Both the position numbers and the translations under genes were made by a program. The notes under the pieces were generated by a model that was given only the letters and a program-made list of their open reading frames with translations, made no database searches and was not told where the DNA came from. This document shows positions 63,341 to 64,000 of a stretch of 64,000 nucleotides of DNA, piece after piece. The stretch is from contig OZ023214.1 of assembly GCA_963995525.1 (NCBI GenBank), positions 17,320,514 to 17,384,513 of the forward strand, in the 5' to 3' direction. This DNA comes from Escarpia spicata (lineage: Eukaryota; Annelida; Polychaeta; Sabellida; Siboglinidae). Numbering within the stretch: position 1 is the first letter of the stretch; each line of letters starts with the position of its first letter.

Positions 63341-64000
63341 GTTATGGAGCATTGAACATGTTAGGGATCAAAAAGTGAAAATGAAGAAAACGGCTGTTGA
63401 AGTTTTACATTATATATGCAAATGGATTGCATGGAAATATTACATTGACTCAAAGACAGTTGCAGCTTAGCGTTAGCCTGTTCTGAAATATTTTAATGAT
63501 ATACCCCGGTAATTATATATTTCACATAAATATATGAGCTAATGGAGAGGCTCATCAAAATGAAGTATCTGAAAGTCAGACTTCATATAGTGAGTGACAC
63601 ATCTCATACTGTCTTTCTGGACTGTCGCAATGTCCAATAGTTTCCTATCACCACCCTCGTGTACAATATATACCAAAGCTATATATTTCCAACACCACAA
63701 CATATGTATTATCATTGGATAGGTAACTGAATAATATTTCAGATGAATGCAACTTGTAGCAGCAGAAAATGAAGCATACAAAAGTTACACCGCAAACAAT
63801 GACATGCATTCTCAAAATGTGATTCATTCAAAAATTAGTGCTATATAATAGTAGTTTGTCAAAATGTAAACAAACTCAAAGACAGTTGCAGCTTACTGTC
63901 CACCAAGCAGTAGCAGAGTAGTTTTATAATAATAATAATCCACAAGTTAAGTGGCTGATCTTCCTTTTATCATTCATGTGGTTTATTGTGAGCACGGCGG
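63341..64000. other. No gene recognised
   Basis: The phrase ACTCAAAGACAGTTGCAGCTTA occurs twice (63,449 and 63,875). Open frames at 63,234-63,470 (+) and 63,539-63,781 (-) have no recognisable domain. Confidence 0.45.

Overview
This is animal nuclear DNA, not bacterial DNA. It has spliced exons with GT/AG borders, long microsatellites, tRNA-derived SINEs, and non-LTR retrotransposons related to CR1, L2 and RTE. It also carries hAT, IS3EU-like and ISL2EU-like DNA transposons. The mix suggests a non-vertebrate metazoan (for example a mollusc or amphioxus), but I cannot name the species. I see no intact host protein-coding gene. Nearly everything recognisable is a transposable element or a decayed gene copy.

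Layout. 1-5,140: a LINE (part of a composite block that recurs inverted at 35,935-37,826), split by a hAT transposon at 2,701-4,941. 6,300-11,250: L2-type LINE remains. 11,950-17,110: MITE-like repeats, a decayed Ty3/gypsy pol fragment and a long RTE-like LINE. 18,270-23,335: a MITE and a CR1-type LINE that is itself interrupted by another LINE 3' end. 24,300-26,100: an IS3EU-like transposase. 26,910-29,940: a CR1/L2-type LINE whose first ORF starts with a 2A-like peptide followed by a PHD finger. 30,650-34,810: an ISL2EU-like transposon with two convergent genes, a DDE transposase (+) and a SWIM/YqaJ/PHD protein (-). 35,935-46,453: more LINE pieces, microsatellites and a SINE. 46,454-52,200: mostly gene-free. 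52,670-63,030, all on the minus strand: a decayed KDM6 (UTX-type) JmjC region and, upstream of it, decayed exons of a DHX36-type DEAH-box helicase, two of them present twice.

Two observations stand out. First, each of the two convergent transposon genes has a hammerhead ribozyme motif within about 90 nt of its stop codon. The two motifs form a ~100-bp inverted repeat between the genes. The plus-strand copy has a complete canonical core, and the minus-strand copy has one core change. Second, at four exon borders in the KDM6/DHX36 pseudogenes, the sequence straddling the splice site (part exon, part intron) has been expanded into a tandem array. All four arrays have units of 41-43 bp, with about 4 to 30 copies.

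All coordinates of degenerate elements are approximate. Family assignments rest on recognising motifs by eye, with no database search.
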